NCBI RefSeq assembly: GCF_012328925.1
Contig: NZ_JAAXLS010000019.1
Span: 62,001 to 126,000, forward strand
Direction of reading: 5' to 3'
DNA length: 64,000 nucleotides
Source of the DNA: Amycolatopsis acididurans
GTDB taxonomy: Bacteria; Actinomycetota; Actinomycetes; Mycobacteriales; Pseudonocardiaceae
Shown: positions 51,088-59,727 of the stretch, piece after piece
How positions within the stretch are numbered: position 1 is the stretch's first letter
How the letters are laid out: each line of letters starts with the position of its first letter
Made by a program: the position numbers and the translations under genes
Notes under the pieces: model-generated
Databases searched by the model: none
Seen by the model: the letters and a program-made list of their open reading frames with translations, nothing else
Told to the model about the DNA's origin: nothing

Positions 51088-51812
51088 CCGCCGAGATCCC
51101 CTGCCCGCCGGGCACGATCGTCGTCTACTCCGATATCGGCTGCCCCTGGGCGAGTCTCGCCTTGTCCGGGCTGCGCAGCGCCGGGACGGGAGGCGGTCTC
51201 GTGATCGAGCACCGGGCGTTCCCGTTGGAGCTGTTCAACGAACGCGGCACCCCGAAACCGATTCTCGACGCGGAGGTCGCGGTCATCGCCTCGACCGTGC
51301 CCGAACTCGGCTGGAGCCCGTGGCGCCGCCCGGACTCGGAGTACCCGGTCACGATGCTGCCCGCGCTCGAGGCGGTCCGCGCGGCCCGTGAGATCGACGG
51401 CCCGCACGGCGCCGACCAACTCGACGCGGCACTGCGCCAGGCGTTCTACGCAGACAGCCGGAACATCTCGCTCGTCACCGAAATCCTCGCCGTGGCAAGG
51501 CAATGTCCGCTGCTCGACGCCGACCGCCTGGAGCACGACCTGCGCCGGGGAACCCACCGCAACGCGCTGTACGAGGACTTCGAGATCGCCTCGACCGACC
51601 TCGTGCGGGGCAGTCCGCACGTGTTCCTGCCGGGCGGGCACGACGTGCACAACCCCGGAGTCCGCTTCGGCTGGAGCGCCCCGTACGGCAAGGGATTTCC
51701 CGTCATCCACGAGTACCGGCCCGGCGTGTATCCCGAACTCGTCGCCGCCGCATCCGTTGTGCCCCACGAAGAAAGGGAGAAGGAGAACAATGTCCACGAC
51801 CGTCTCGGCTGA
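51084..51812 (+). CDS. DsbA-family thioredoxin-fold protein
   Basis: 242-aa protein of the DsbA/2-hydroxychromene-2-carboxylate isomerase superfamily. N-terminal beta strand VVYSDIGCPWAS carries a single Cys (CPWA in place of CxxC), so it may act in glutathione- or mycothiol-type transfer or be non-redox. The C-terminal cis-Pro region reads GSPHVFLPGGHDV. ATG overlaps the indigoidine synthetase stop as ATGA, so both are translationally coupled. I do not know it as a standard part of indigoidine clusters. Confidence 0.83.
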   Translation: MTAEIPCPPGTIVVYSDIGCPWASLALSGLRSAGTGGGLVIEHRAFPLELFNERGTPKPILDAEVAVIASTVPELGWSPWRRPDSEYPVTMLPALEAVRAAREIDGPHGADQLDAALRQAFYADSRNISLVTEILAVARQCPLLDADRLEHDLRRGTHRNALYEDFEIASTDLVRGSPHVFLPGGHDVHNPGVRFGWSAPYGKGFPVIHEYRPGVYPELVAAASVVPHEEREKENNVHDRLG

Positions 51813-52314
51813 AACGACGGCCACCACCACCGCCTACCGCACGCCACAGGTCGACCTGGCGCTGCTGCTGGTCCGCATCGTCCCGTTCGGCGTACTGGCC
51901 GTGTTCGGCGCGCAGAAACTGTTCGGCGCCTTCGGCGGCGGGGGCCTGACCGCGACGGAAGCGTCGTTCGCGCAGATGGGCTACCACCCGCCGCTGTTCT
52001 TCGCGCTGCTCGGCGGCGGCTGCGAGTTCGCCGGCGGCCTGCTGCTGCTGTTCGGCGCGCTCACGCCACTGGCCGCCGCGATGGTCATGGGCGTCATGAT
52101 CAACGCCTTCGCCGCGGTGGCCGACAAACCGCTGGAGACCGCGGCGCTGCCCGTCATCCTGCTCGTGATCGCGGCCGCATTGGCCTTCTCCGGCCCCGGC
52201 CGGTTCTCCCTCGACGCCGGACGGCCGTGGCAGCGCACCGGCTTCACGTGGGGCGGTGTGAGCGTGGCGCTCGCGGTGGTGACGGCGGGCGCCTCCCTGG
52301 TGGTCGCCCACTGA
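51790..52314 (+). CDS. DoxX-family membrane protein
   Basis: 174-aa protein with four to five helices and the DoxX pattern (VDLALLLVRIVPFGVLAVFGAQKLFGAFGG; GGGCEFAGGLLLLFGALTPLAA). DoxX proteins are quinone- or thiol-linked membrane proteins; in mycobacteria one partners thiosulfate sulfurtransferase and superoxide dismutase. ATG start with AGGAG; the gene begins 23 bp inside the DsbA-like gene. The unit ends at a strong terminator. Confidence 0.87.
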   Translation: MSTTVSAETTATTTAYRTPQVDLALLLVRIVPFGVLAVFGAQKLFGAFGGGGLTATEASFAQMGYHPPLFFALLGGGCEFAGGLLLLFGALTPLAAAMVMGVMINAFAAVADKPLETAALPVILLVIAAALAFSGPGRFSLDAGRPWQRTGFTWGGVSVALAVVTAGASLVVAH

Positions 52315-52323
52315 CCTGCCCGC

Positions 52324-52368
52324 TCGCGCGGCCGGTTTCCCGGAAACCGGCCGCGCGACCGTCTTTTC
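52324..52368 (+). terminator. Terminator after the indigoidine operon
   Basis: Near-perfect palindrome with 17-bp arms (52324-52340 and 52342-52358; inner part GGCCGGTTTCC/GGAAACCGGCC) followed by GTCTTTT. It lies 10 bp after the DoxX stop. Confidence 0.88.
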
Positions 52369-52444
52369 GTAGGGACGAAGGGCGGTCCCGCGCGCGACGT
52401 TCGGCCCTGTGCCGGCCTCGGCCCGCTGGGGTGTCGTGGGCGGC

Positions 52445-53890
52445 GTGACCGCATCGACCACCTCGGAAAGCGCGCATTCGGCCGGCGTTGTCGGCGAACG
52501 GATCGGCGGCCTGCTCAATCGTCATCCCGCCGTCGGTATGGCGCTCGGCGTGGTCCGCGACGGCGCGCTGGAGTTCTTCCACGGACACGGGTTCGCCGAC
52601 CTGGAGTCCCGGACCCCGGTCACCGAGGACACCGTGTTCCGGATCGGCTCGCTCACCAAGACGATCACCGCGATCGCGATACTGCAGCTGCGCGACCAGG
52701 GCCTTCTCGACCTCGACGCGCCCGCCGAGCAGTACCTGCGCGCGTACCGGCTCATTCCCGCCGCGGCACGGCACCGGCCGCCGACCGTGCGGCATCTGCT
52801 GACCCATACGGCCGGGCTGGCCGAACTGCTGCACCCCACTCGCGCGCTGAGCCCGGTCCTCGGCGAGACGGTGCCGTTCGGTCGGCGGGTTCCGCCACTG
52901 GCGGAGTTCTACCGCGGCCGGCTCCGGCTGGTGGCCGAGCCCGGCACCACGTTCACCTACAGCAACCACGGGTTCGCCACGCTCGGCCAGATCATCGAGG
53001 ACCTCACCGCGACCCCGCTGGACCGCTACCTTCGCGAGCACGTGTTCGAGCCGCTCGGCATGACCCACACCGACCTCGGCCGATCCGCACGGGTCAGTGC
53101 GCGCCTCGCGACCGGGTACGAGTTGCGTTCACGCGGTCCGCGGCCGGTCGGCGACGTCGAACTGGTGACCTCGGGGGCCGGCGGCGTCTACTCGACCATG
53201 CGCGATATGGCGCGCTACCTCGCCGCGCTCCAGGGACGCGGGAGCGACATCCTGCCCGCCGCGACGCTGGCCGAGCTGTTCACACCGCACTACCAGCCCG
53301 ATCCGCGCTTGCCCGGTATGGGGCTCGCGTTCTTCCGCCACGACCTCGGCGGGCATCCGGTCGTCGAGCACGACGGTGTGATGCCGGGGTTCAACTCGCT
53401 GATATCCCTGGCACCACATGACCGCACCGGGATCGCGGTGTTCACCAACGGCGCGCACGGTGCCCACCTGTGGCTGGGCACCGAGGTCGCCGGGATCCTC
53501 CGGCGCCTGCTCGAGGTAGCCGACCCGCACGTCCGGACCGGCCTCGCGCACCGCCCGGAGACCTGGAACGAACTGTGCGGCTGGTACTCATTCCGCGGCT
53601 CGCCACGGGACGTGCAGAAGTGGTTCATCGCCGGAGCGCGGGTCCTCGCGCGCCACGGCAGGCTGGTCCTGCGCCCCGTCACGCCGATCCCCGCGCTGGC
53701 CCGGGGCCTGCCGCTGCACCCGGACGACGACGCGGACCCGTACGTGTTCCGGGTCGACCTGTCCGCGTTCGGCCTCGGCACCAGCCGGGTGATCTTCACC
53801 CGCTCCCCCGGCGGCGGCGTCTCGGCACTGCACCTCGAGTTCGCGCCGATGTCGTTCGACAAACGAGCACGAGGAAGGACACCGGCATGA
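52445..53890 (+). CDS. Serine hydrolase, beta-lactamase/esterase family
   Basis: 481-aa class C beta-lactamase-like serine hydrolase. Nucleophile motif SLTK in IGSLTKTI (about residue 75), second motif YSN (FTYSNHGFATL), and a third HDG in VEHDGVMPGF in place of KTG. No signal peptide is obvious, so it is probably a cytoplasmic esterase or amidase. Start GTG 52445 (VTASTTSESAH) is chosen for lack of earlier ribosome binding sites; an earlier GTG exists at 52409. Coupled to the next hydrolase by ATGA. Confidence 0.82.
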   Translation: MTASTTSESAHSAGVVGERIGGLLNRHPAVGMALGVVRDGALEFFHGHGFADLESRTPVTEDTVFRIGSLTKTITAIAILQLRDQGLLDLDAPAEQYLRAYRLIPAAARHRPPTVRHLLTHTAGLAELLHPTRALSPVLGETVPFGRRVPPLAEFYRGRLRLVAEPGTTFTYSNHGFATLGQIIEDLTATPLDRYLREHVFEPLGMTHTDLGRSARVSARLATGYELRSRGPRPVGDVELVTSGAGGVYSTMRDMARYLAALQGRGSDILPAATLAELFTPHYQPDPRLPGMGLAFFRHDLGGHPVVEHDGVMPGFNSLISLAPHDRTGIAVFTNGAHGAHLWLGTEVAGILRRLLEVADPHVRTGLAHRPETWNELCGWYSFRGSPRDVQKWFIAGARVLARHGRLVLRPVTPIPALARGLPLHPDDDADPYVFRVDLSAFGLGTSRVIFTRSPGGGVSALHLEFAPMSFDKRARGRTPA

Positions 53891-54735
53891 CCATGGCGAT
53901 GCCGATCCGCGATGTGTCGCTGAACGTGCGGGTCGTGGGCAGCGGGTATCCGCTCGTGCTCATGCACGGCGGCCCGTCGGCCGATCTGTGGACGTTGTCC
54001 GCGTTCCGGCACCTGGCCGGGCAGTTCACGCTGATCTTCTACGACCACCGCGGCAACGGACGCTCCACCGGGGCCGCGGAATCCATGACGTGGGAGAACC
54101 TGACCGCTGACGCCGACGCGCTGCGCGCGCGGCTCGGGTTCGCCCGGTGGGCGGTTCTGGGCCATTCCTTCGGCGGTCACGTGGCGCTCGAGTACGCGCT
54201 GCGCTACCCCGATCGGCTGTCGCAACTCGTGTTGCTCGACACCGGCGGCGACAGCCGCTGGGCCCGGGAAAACGCGTCCCAGGTGTTCGCCGAACGCGGC
54301 CTCGGCGAAGAGAACGCGGGCCTGGTCCGCCGCTGGTTCCACGGTGACTTCGAGGCGAACGAGTACCGCCGGATCTTCATGCGGATCGGAAAGGCCTACA
54401 ACTACCGCCCGCTGCTCGGCGCGGCGCGCATCCTGCTGCACGGCGCATGGCGCTCGAAATCGCGGCCGGACGCGCTCATCTTCGCGGGCCGCCGGTTGCT
54501 CGACGGCTGGACGGTGATGGACCGGCTCGGCGAGATCACCGTCCCCACGCTGGTCATTGCCGGCCGGCAGGATTTCGTGTTCCCTCCGCAGTCCCAGCGC
54601 GCACTGGCCGACGCCATCCCGGGTGCGCAGCTGCGGATCATCGACCGGGCCGGGCACAACCCGCACGACGAGCAGACCGACGCCGTCATGACGGCCGTCC
54701 GCCAGTTCCTCACGGCGACGACACCGACCGCCTGA
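53887..54735 (+). CDS. Alpha/beta hydrolase, proline iminopeptidase-like
   Basis: 282-aa alpha/beta hydrolase. Oxyanion HGGPSADLW (HGGP as in proline iminopeptidases), YDHRGNGRST, nucleophile elbow VLGHSFGGHVAL (Ser), acid AGRQDFVFP and terminal DRAGHNPHDE His. The GNGRS and HGGP features point to aminopeptidase S33-like relatives. ATG overlaps the serine-hydrolase stop. Both hydrolases might act on amide substrates, but nothing links them to indigoidine directly. Confidence 0.85.
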   Translation: MTMAMPIRDVSLNVRVVGSGYPLVLMHGGPSADLWTLSAFRHLAGQFTLIFYDHRGNGRSTGAAESMTWENLTADADALRARLGFARWAVLGHSFGGHVALEYALRYPDRLSQLVLLDTGGDSRWARENASQVFAERGLGEENAGLVRRWFHGDFEANEYRRIFMRIGKAYNYRPLLGAARILLHGAWRSKSRPDALIFAGRRLLDGWTVMDRLGEITVPTLVIAGRQDFVFPPQSQRALADAIPGAQLRIIDRAGHNPHDEQTDAVMTAVRQFLTATTPTA

Positions 54736-54744
54736 CGAGCGGCA

Positions 54745-55185
54745 TTACTGCCGGCGCTGAGGCGGCCGGCGTGCGGGAGCCTGGGATGTGCTGCGGGGCG
54801 CGGGTGGCACCGGCGTCCGGTTGACGCGGGCGTCGAAGAGCACCAGCGCGGCGGAGAAGGCGACCCCGACCACGCCGATCCACACGTTCCCGGCGATGAC
54901 GGCCAACCCGACGCCCACGATGAACAGCGGTCCCGCGGCGATCCAGCAGAAGGGATCGACGCGGCCGAGCTGCCGGCTCGTACCCCGGTTCTGCGGTGCG
55001 CGCTCGGCAGGCCGCGCGGGTGGAGACGGCCGCATCCCGGCCCGCGCGGGCGGGGGCGGCCGCATCCCGGCTCGTGCGGGCGGAGGCGGCCGCATCCCGG
55101 CTCGTGCGGGCGGAGGCGGCTGGTAGCGGCCGCGCTGGCCCTGCCCGGCGTCGCCGGGCCGACGTTGGTTGTGGTCGTAAGTCAT
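54745..55185 (-). CDS. Pro/Arg-rich repeat protein with two membrane helices
   Basis: 146-aa protein. Residues 1-75 are Pro/Arg/Gly-rich and contain a tandem PPPPARAGMR decapeptide repeat. Residues about 80-115 form two hydrophobic segments (PFCWIAAGPLFIVGVGLAVIAG; IGVVGVAFSAALVLF), then a Pro/Arg-rich tail. No family recognised. ATG overlaps the GT87 stop, so it is co-transcribed with the mannosyltransferase and the penicillin-binding protein. Confidence 0.72.
   Translation of the reverse strand: MTYDHNQRRPGDAGQGQRGRYQPPPPARAGMRPPPPARAGMRPPPPARAGMRPSPPARPAERAPQNRGTSRQLGRVDPFCWIAAGPLFIVGVGLAVIAGNVWIGVVGVAFSAALVLFDARVNRTPVPPAPRSTSQAPARRPPQRRQ
55031..55120 (-). repeat. 30-bp tandem repeat encoding PPPPARAGMR
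   Basis: Three adjacent 30-bp units (55031-55060, 55061-55090, 55091-55120). The latter two are identical; the first differs at a few positions. A more degenerate copy lies to the left at 55001-55030. The array is in frame and could vary in copy number between strains. Confidence 0.85.
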
Positions 55186-56399
55186 GCGGCCAGCTCGAAA
55201 TCTCTGTCGATCTTGGTGGTGGATGCCGGTGCGGGGCGCCGCGTGAGGTACCGGACGCCTGTGACGGCGAGCAACGCGATCGCGGCGAGCTGGTAGGAGC
55301 TTCCGGCGATCTTCTGGGCCACGGACCAGATCGCGGGATTCTGCGGCATCAGGTAGTGCGGCGCGAGCCAGATGACCGCGACGGCGATTCCGCCGGTGAT
55401 CAGGAGCGGCCCGTGGTGCCGCCGGTAGCCCTGTATCAGCACGACGGCCGCGGTCGGGAGCGCGAGAACCCATTGGTGCGACCAGGAAATCGGTGCGACG
55501 AGTTGCACACCGGCCGCGTTCACGCCGAGCGCCAGCGGCAGGTTGTTCTCGGCGACCGCGCGTTTCGTGCCCAGCACCGTCAGCACACCGACGGCCGCGA
55601 CCACGAGCACGCCGGTCACGGTCAGGGCGGTGCCGGAGACACCGAGTTTGGTGAGGCTGGCGAACACCGATTCGTTGGCCAGCGGGCCGCCGATGCGCAT
55701 GTCCGTGGCGTGCAAGACCCGGTTGGTCCAGTAGAACCAGGAATCACTGGGCGCCAGTACCGCGGTGAACACGGTCAGCGCCAGAAACGTCAGCGCGCTG
55801 GTCCACATCGCGCGATAGTCCTTGCGGAGCAGGAAGATCAGCACGAAACCGGCCGGGGTCAGCTTGATCGCGGCGGCGATACCGACGAGCATTCCGCGCG
55901 GCCAGCGGGTGTTGGGCACCAGGCAGTCCAGCGCGACCAGCGTCATCAGCAACACGTTGATCTGGCCCCAGAAAATCGTGTTGGCGACCGGGTGCCCGAC
56001 CAGGAGCGCGATCGCGGCGGCGACGACTTTCCAGCGCCGGTCGAGCAGTGCCCGCAGCCACGGGGCGCCGGCGCGGTAGGCCAGCACCAGCGGGATGAGG
56101 GCGAGCACGGTCGCCGCGGTGAGCAGCCGGAACCCGATCCACGGCGGCACGAGCGCCAAGGGGGTGAACAGGATCGCCGACGACGGCGGGTAGGTGTAGG
56201 GCAGCGGACCGGCGATGGTGGACACCGGAAGCTGGGTGTAGATCGAGTGCCCGTGCAGGAAGGTGACCGCGCCGAGGCGGTAGATGTCGGCGTCGCCGAG
56301 GTCTTTCGGCATCCCGTGCGCGATGGCCGACAACAGCACGAGCAAAGCCACGGCGGGCAACGCCGGGACGCACCGTGCCTTCAGTTGCGTGATCGTCAC
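55182..56399 (-). CDS. GT87-family polyprenyl-phosphate-dependent glycosyltransferase
   Basis: 405-aa integral membrane protein with about ten helices. The N-terminal loop has GDADIYRLGAVTFLHGHSIYTQ and YTYPPSSAILFTPLALVP, the GT87 (mannosyltransferase) signature region, and NTIFWGQINVLLMTLV follows. These GT-C enzymes add mannose or arabinose from a polyprenyl donor outside the membrane, for instance to lipomannan-type glycans. GTG start overlaps the penicillin-binding-protein stop as GTGA. Confidence 0.88.
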   Translation of the reverse strand: MTITQLKARCVPALPAVALLVLLSAIAHGMPKDLGDADIYRLGAVTFLHGHSIYTQLPVSTIAGPLPYTYPPSSAILFTPLALVPPWIGFRLLTAATVLALIPLVLAYRAGAPWLRALLDRRWKVVAAAIALLVGHPVANTIFWGQINVLLMTLVALDCLVPNTRWPRGMLVGIAAAIKLTPAGFVLIFLLRKDYRAMWTSALTFLALTVFTAVLAPSDSWFYWTNRVLHATDMRIGGPLANESVFASLTKLGVSGTALTVTGVLVVAAVGVLTVLGTKRAVAENNLPLALGVNAAGVQLVAPISWSHQWVLALPTAAVVLIQGYRRHHGPLLITGGIAVAVIWLAPHYLMPQNPAIWSVAQKIAGSSYQLAAIALLAVTGVRYLTRRPAPASTTKIDRDFELAA

Positions 56400-58672
56400 T
56401 GGGAACTCCCGATGTTGCCCGGCGCCGCGCTTGTGGCCGCCTGTGTCGGCGACGCGGTGCCGGTGGCGCTCGGGCACGAGACGACGCACGTCGAGGTCGG
56501 CGGGCCCCCCTTGCGGCGCGACGAGGATTCCGTCGTCGTGGGGGTGTCCGTGGTGGGCGTGCCGGCCGGGCTCGGCGGCACACTCGTCGTCACGTCGGAC
56601 GTCGCGGTAGGCGCGGCGACTTCGGCCGCTGGCGCACCGGGGAAGGCTTCGACGGGCTGGCCGGACAGATAGGTGTTCATGAAGTCCTGCCAGATGTAAC
56701 CCGGTTCCTCACGGCCGTAGACGTCGTAACCGTGATTGCTGCCGATTCCGTTGTGGTAGTTGCCGTAGATCGGCGCGGGTTGCTTCTTGTTGCCGAACCA
56801 CACCGCGGTCACCACCTGCGGGGTATAGCCGACCATCCACGCTTCGGAGTTGTGGCCGCTGTTGTTGAACTGCGCCGTGCCGGTCTTGGCGGCACTGGGC
56901 CGGCCGCCGCGCAGACCGTCCATAGAGGACGAAGCGACGTCGGTCATCGACGCGGTGACGGTGCGGGCGACGGTCGAGCTCGTACCGGCGTCACCGAACG
57001 CGGGCCGGGCCTGGCTGTCGAACTGGTACAGCGGCTGCCCGGTGTTGTCGATCACCTTGGCGACGAAATGCAGCGGCAGGTACTTCCCGTCGTTGGCGAA
57101 CGTGGCGTAGCCCTGTGCCTGGTCGATCGGCCGCACCGGGTACTGGCCGATCGAGATGCCCAGTTCGGTGGTGCCGGTGCCCTTGCCGGTGGCGGGGTCG
57201 TCGTTCTGCAACGAGTCGAACGTGCTGCCCAGCGAGGAGGTGATCTGCTTAGGGATTCCCGCATCCCACGCGGCCTGGCGGACCGCGCCGACGCCGGCCT
57301 GCGCGCCCATCCGGTAGAACACGGTGTTGACCGATTTGGTCATCGCGTCCTTGACGGTGATCTGGCTCGCACCCTCGCCGTCGGAGTTGTGCACGAGCTG
57401 CCCGTCGATGGTCTGGTTGTCGCTGCCGTCGTAGACGGTGTTCAGCCCGATCTGGCCGGGTTGGGCCTGCAGACCCGCGGCGAAGACGTAGGGCTTGAAC
57501 GACGAGCCCGGTTGTTGCGGCGTCATCGCGAGGTCGTAGGACGTGGAGCCGTCGCCGCCGTAGTAGGCGACGACGCCGCCGCTGGTGGGATCGGCCGAGA
57601 CCAGCGCGGCACCTTCGTCGGGGTACTGGGTGTCCGCGGCCGTGATCTTCGAGACGGACTGCTCGGCGTCTTTCTGGGCGTCCGGCCGGATCGTGGTGTA
57701 GATCTTCGCGCCCGAGCGGGCCAGATCCTGTTCGGAATAGCCCTTCTGGTTCAGCTCGGCCATGACCGCGTCCACCAGGTAACGCTGATCCGGGGAGTTC
57801 TGGCCGGTGGTGTGGCCGGTGTCCGGAAGCGGAGCGGGGAAGGCCGCCGAGTCGTGTTCGGCCTGCGTGATCCAGTGGTTGGCCAGCAGCCGGCCCATCA
57901 CGTAGGTGTAGCGCTCCTGCTCGTAGGCGGGACTGTCCGCGTAGCCGGGTAGCTGCACGAGCCCGGCCAGCAGCGCGGCCTGCTCGGTGGTCAGCTTGCT
58001 GACGTCCTCGTTGTAGAAGGCCCGTGCGGCGGACTTGATCCCGTACGCCCCCCGTCCGAAATAGACGGTGTTGAGGTATGCGGTGAGAATGTCCTGTTTG
58101 GAGTACGTTCGCGTCATTTTGTACGACTGGACCGCTTCGACGATCTTGCGGCTGAACGTCGCCTGGTTGTTGCCGGTCGCGTTCTTGATGTACTCCTGGC
58201 CGATCGTGGACCCGCCGCCGGTACCGCCGCCCAGCCGGTTGAACACCGTGCGCACGATCGCTTTCAGGTCGAAACCGGAGTTGGTCATGAAGGTCTCGTC
58301 CTCGGCGGCCATCTGCGCGTTCTTCATCGACGCCGGGATCTGGTCCCACGTCGCGAACTGCTGGCCGTTCGGTGCACCCGTGGTGGTGCCGAGCACCGAG
58401 CCGTCCGAATAGTACAAAGTGACCGGCTGGTTCTCGCTCGCCGCGAGCGAGGTCGGGTCCGGCACGCTCACGAGCTGATACAGGACGATGAACGCGATCA
58501 GCGGCCCCAGCACGGACAGTCCGATCAGGACATACAGGCTCCGCCGCACACGACGCCAGATCCGCCGCCTGCGTGCCGGCGCGTCCGGCGACGGCGCTCG
58601 AGTGCCCGGCCGAGAAGGCCCACCGGATGGACGGCTGGCACCCGCGCGCGGATAGCCGGGTCTGTCATGCAC
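56396..58672 (-). CDS. Class A penicillin-binding protein (GT51 transglycosylase and transpeptidase)
   Basis: 758-aa bifunctional peptidoglycan synthase. A Pro/Arg-rich cytoplasmic tail and one membrane helix (about 50-75) precede a GT51 domain with AAEDETFMTNSGFDLKAIVRT (the usual His after EDxxF is replaced) and GGGSTIGQEYIKN. The transpeptidase domain has SSFKPYVF (active Ser), SVNTVFYR (SxN) and AKTGTAQF (KTG). A Thr/Pro/Ser-rich C-terminal tail follows. GTG start with GGGGAG eight bases upstream. A BlaI-type operator lies 56 bp upstream, so expression is probably controlled by the adjacent BlaI/M56 pair. GT87 and Pro-rich genes follow with overlaps. Confidence 0.93.
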   Translation of the reverse strand: MHDRPGYPRAGASRPSGGPSRPGTRAPSPDAPARRRRIWRRVRRSLYVLIGLSVLGPLIAFIVLYQLVSVPDPTSLAASENQPVTLYYSDGSVLGTTTGAPNGQQFATWDQIPASMKNAQMAAEDETFMTNSGFDLKAIVRTVFNRLGGGTGGGSTIGQEYIKNATGNNQATFSRKIVEAVQSYKMTRTYSKQDILTAYLNTVYFGRGAYGIKSAARAFYNEDVSKLTTEQAALLAGLVQLPGYADSPAYEQERYTYVMGRLLANHWITQAEHDSAAFPAPLPDTGHTTGQNSPDQRYLVDAVMAELNQKGYSEQDLARSGAKIYTTIRPDAQKDAEQSVSKITAADTQYPDEGAALVSADPTSGGVVAYYGGDGSTSYDLAMTPQQPGSSFKPYVFAAGLQAQPGQIGLNTVYDGSDNQTIDGQLVHNSDGEGASQITVKDAMTKSVNTVFYRMGAQAGVGAVRQAAWDAGIPKQITSSLGSTFDSLQNDDPATGKGTGTTELGISIGQYPVRPIDQAQGYATFANDGKYLPLHFVAKVIDNTGQPLYQFDSQARPAFGDAGTSSTVARTVTASMTDVASSSMDGLRGGRPSAAKTGTAQFNNSGHNSEAWMVGYTPQVVTAVWFGNKKQPAPIYGNYHNGIGSNHGYDVYGREEPGYIWQDFMNTYLSGQPVEAFPGAPAAEVAAPTATSDVTTSVPPSPAGTPTTDTPTTTESSSRRKGGPPTSTCVVSCPSATGTASPTQAATSAAPGNIGSSQ

Positions 58673-58727
58673 CGATCGATCTCCCCGCACCCTGTGAAAC
58701 GGCCACCACGAGCCACCGGACGAACTT

Positions 58728-58742
58728 CTACAGCGACTGTAG
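58728..58742. promoter_or_regulatory. BlaI-type operator upstream of the penicillin-binding protein gene
   Basis: CTACAGCGACTGTAG, inverted arms CTACA/TGTAG, in the gap between the M56 stop and the penicillin-binding-protein start. It shares a 12-bp left part (ACTTCTACAGCG) and the TGTAGTAG right part with the site at 60198. Confidence 0.75.
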
Positions 58743-58770
58743 TAGGTGTCGTGTGAAGCCGGAGTTCGGG

Positions 58771-59718
58771 CTACGGCTTGCCCGCCTGCGCGAGTTCGAA
58801 CAGCGCGTGCAGGTCGCGCACCGTCTCGGCGCTGGAGAGGACCGCCAGCGCCACAACACCGAGCACGACGGCCAGCAGGAGCCGCCGCCGGGGCGGTGGC
58901 GCGGCCAGCAGCGCGGCGACCCGGCGGGGAACGGGACCGGCCCCGCGCAGCCTCGCCATCGCCCCGGTGGCGATGCCCAGCGCCACGGCCGGTGCGGCGG
59001 GACGGCGGCGGGTGAGCAACGCGGCCTTGCCGATCGTGCGGGCGACCAGCCTGCGGTCGCCGACCTCGCGCGCGGCACGTTCGTCGGCCCAGCGTTCGGA
59101 CGTGTAGCGCACCGCCGCGGCCAGGGGCCACAGCAGCGGGTTCGTCACGGCCGCGAGGTAGGCCACCGTCACGAACACGTGGTGACCGCAGCTCAGGTGG
59201 GCACGTTCGTGAGCCAGCAACACCCGGCGTTCCGGTTCGTCGAGCGCGTCGAGCATCCCGGTCGACACCACGATCCTGCCGGGAAGGCCCGGCATCGCGT
59301 AGGCATCCGGGACCTCGTCGTCGAGTATCACCACCCGCGTCGCGGGGTCGACGGGCAGCCGGTGCGCGGTGCGGGCCGCGGCCACCAACGCCCGGACGCG
59401 ACGCACCAGGGCACGACCCGCGGCAGCGAGCACCACGACCAGCAGCACGCACGCGACGAGGGCCTCCGTCGTGGAGGCGGGGTCGTCGCGGCGGAGCACC
59501 CGCACCGACCAGTCGCCCACCGAGGCCAGCAGCGGGATCTGGCCGACCTCCGTGGCGGCCAGCGCCGTCAGCGCGAGGCCGCTGGCACCGGCGAACCCGA
59601 CCGTGGCGATCGTCAACAGCCACGTCGCCATGCGGGGATCGAGCCGGGCCGCCAGCCACCGGGCCGACAGCGCCGCCGGCAACGGCAACGTCAGTGCGAG
59701 ATAGACCGCGACGCGCAT
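58771..59718 (-). CDS. M56-family membrane metallopeptidase (BlaR1-like, no sensor domain)
   Basis: 315-aa membrane protein with helices at the N-terminus and in the middle and a gluzincin domain. The zinc motif HExxH is in LLAHERAHLSCGHH and the third ligand region in ERWADERAAREVGDR. BlaR1/MecR1 carry a penicillin-binding sensor at the C-terminus; none is present here, so the input signal is unknown. Nine bases separate it from the BlaI gene stop. It probably cleaves or inactivates BlaI in response to envelope stress. Confidence 0.87.
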   Translation of the reverse strand: MRVAVYLALTLPLPAALSARWLAARLDPRMATWLLTIATVGFAGASGLALTALAATEVGQIPLLASVGDWSVRVLRRDDPASTTEALVACVLLVVVLAAAGRALVRRVRALVAAARTAHRLPVDPATRVVILDDEVPDAYAMPGLPGRIVVSTGMLDALDEPERRVLLAHERAHLSCGHHVFVTVAYLAAVTNPLLWPLAAAVRYTSERWADERAAREVGDRRLVARTIGKAALLTRRRPAAPAVALGIATGAMARLRGAGPVPRRVAALLAAPPPRRRLLLAVVLGVVALAVLSSAETVRDLHALFELAQAGKP

Positions 59719-59727
59719 TGGCCTGAC

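Noticed and set aside
51084..51812. DsbA-like protein as a classical disulfide oxidoreductase
   Set aside because: The active-site second cysteine is absent (CPWA), and no signal peptide is visible.
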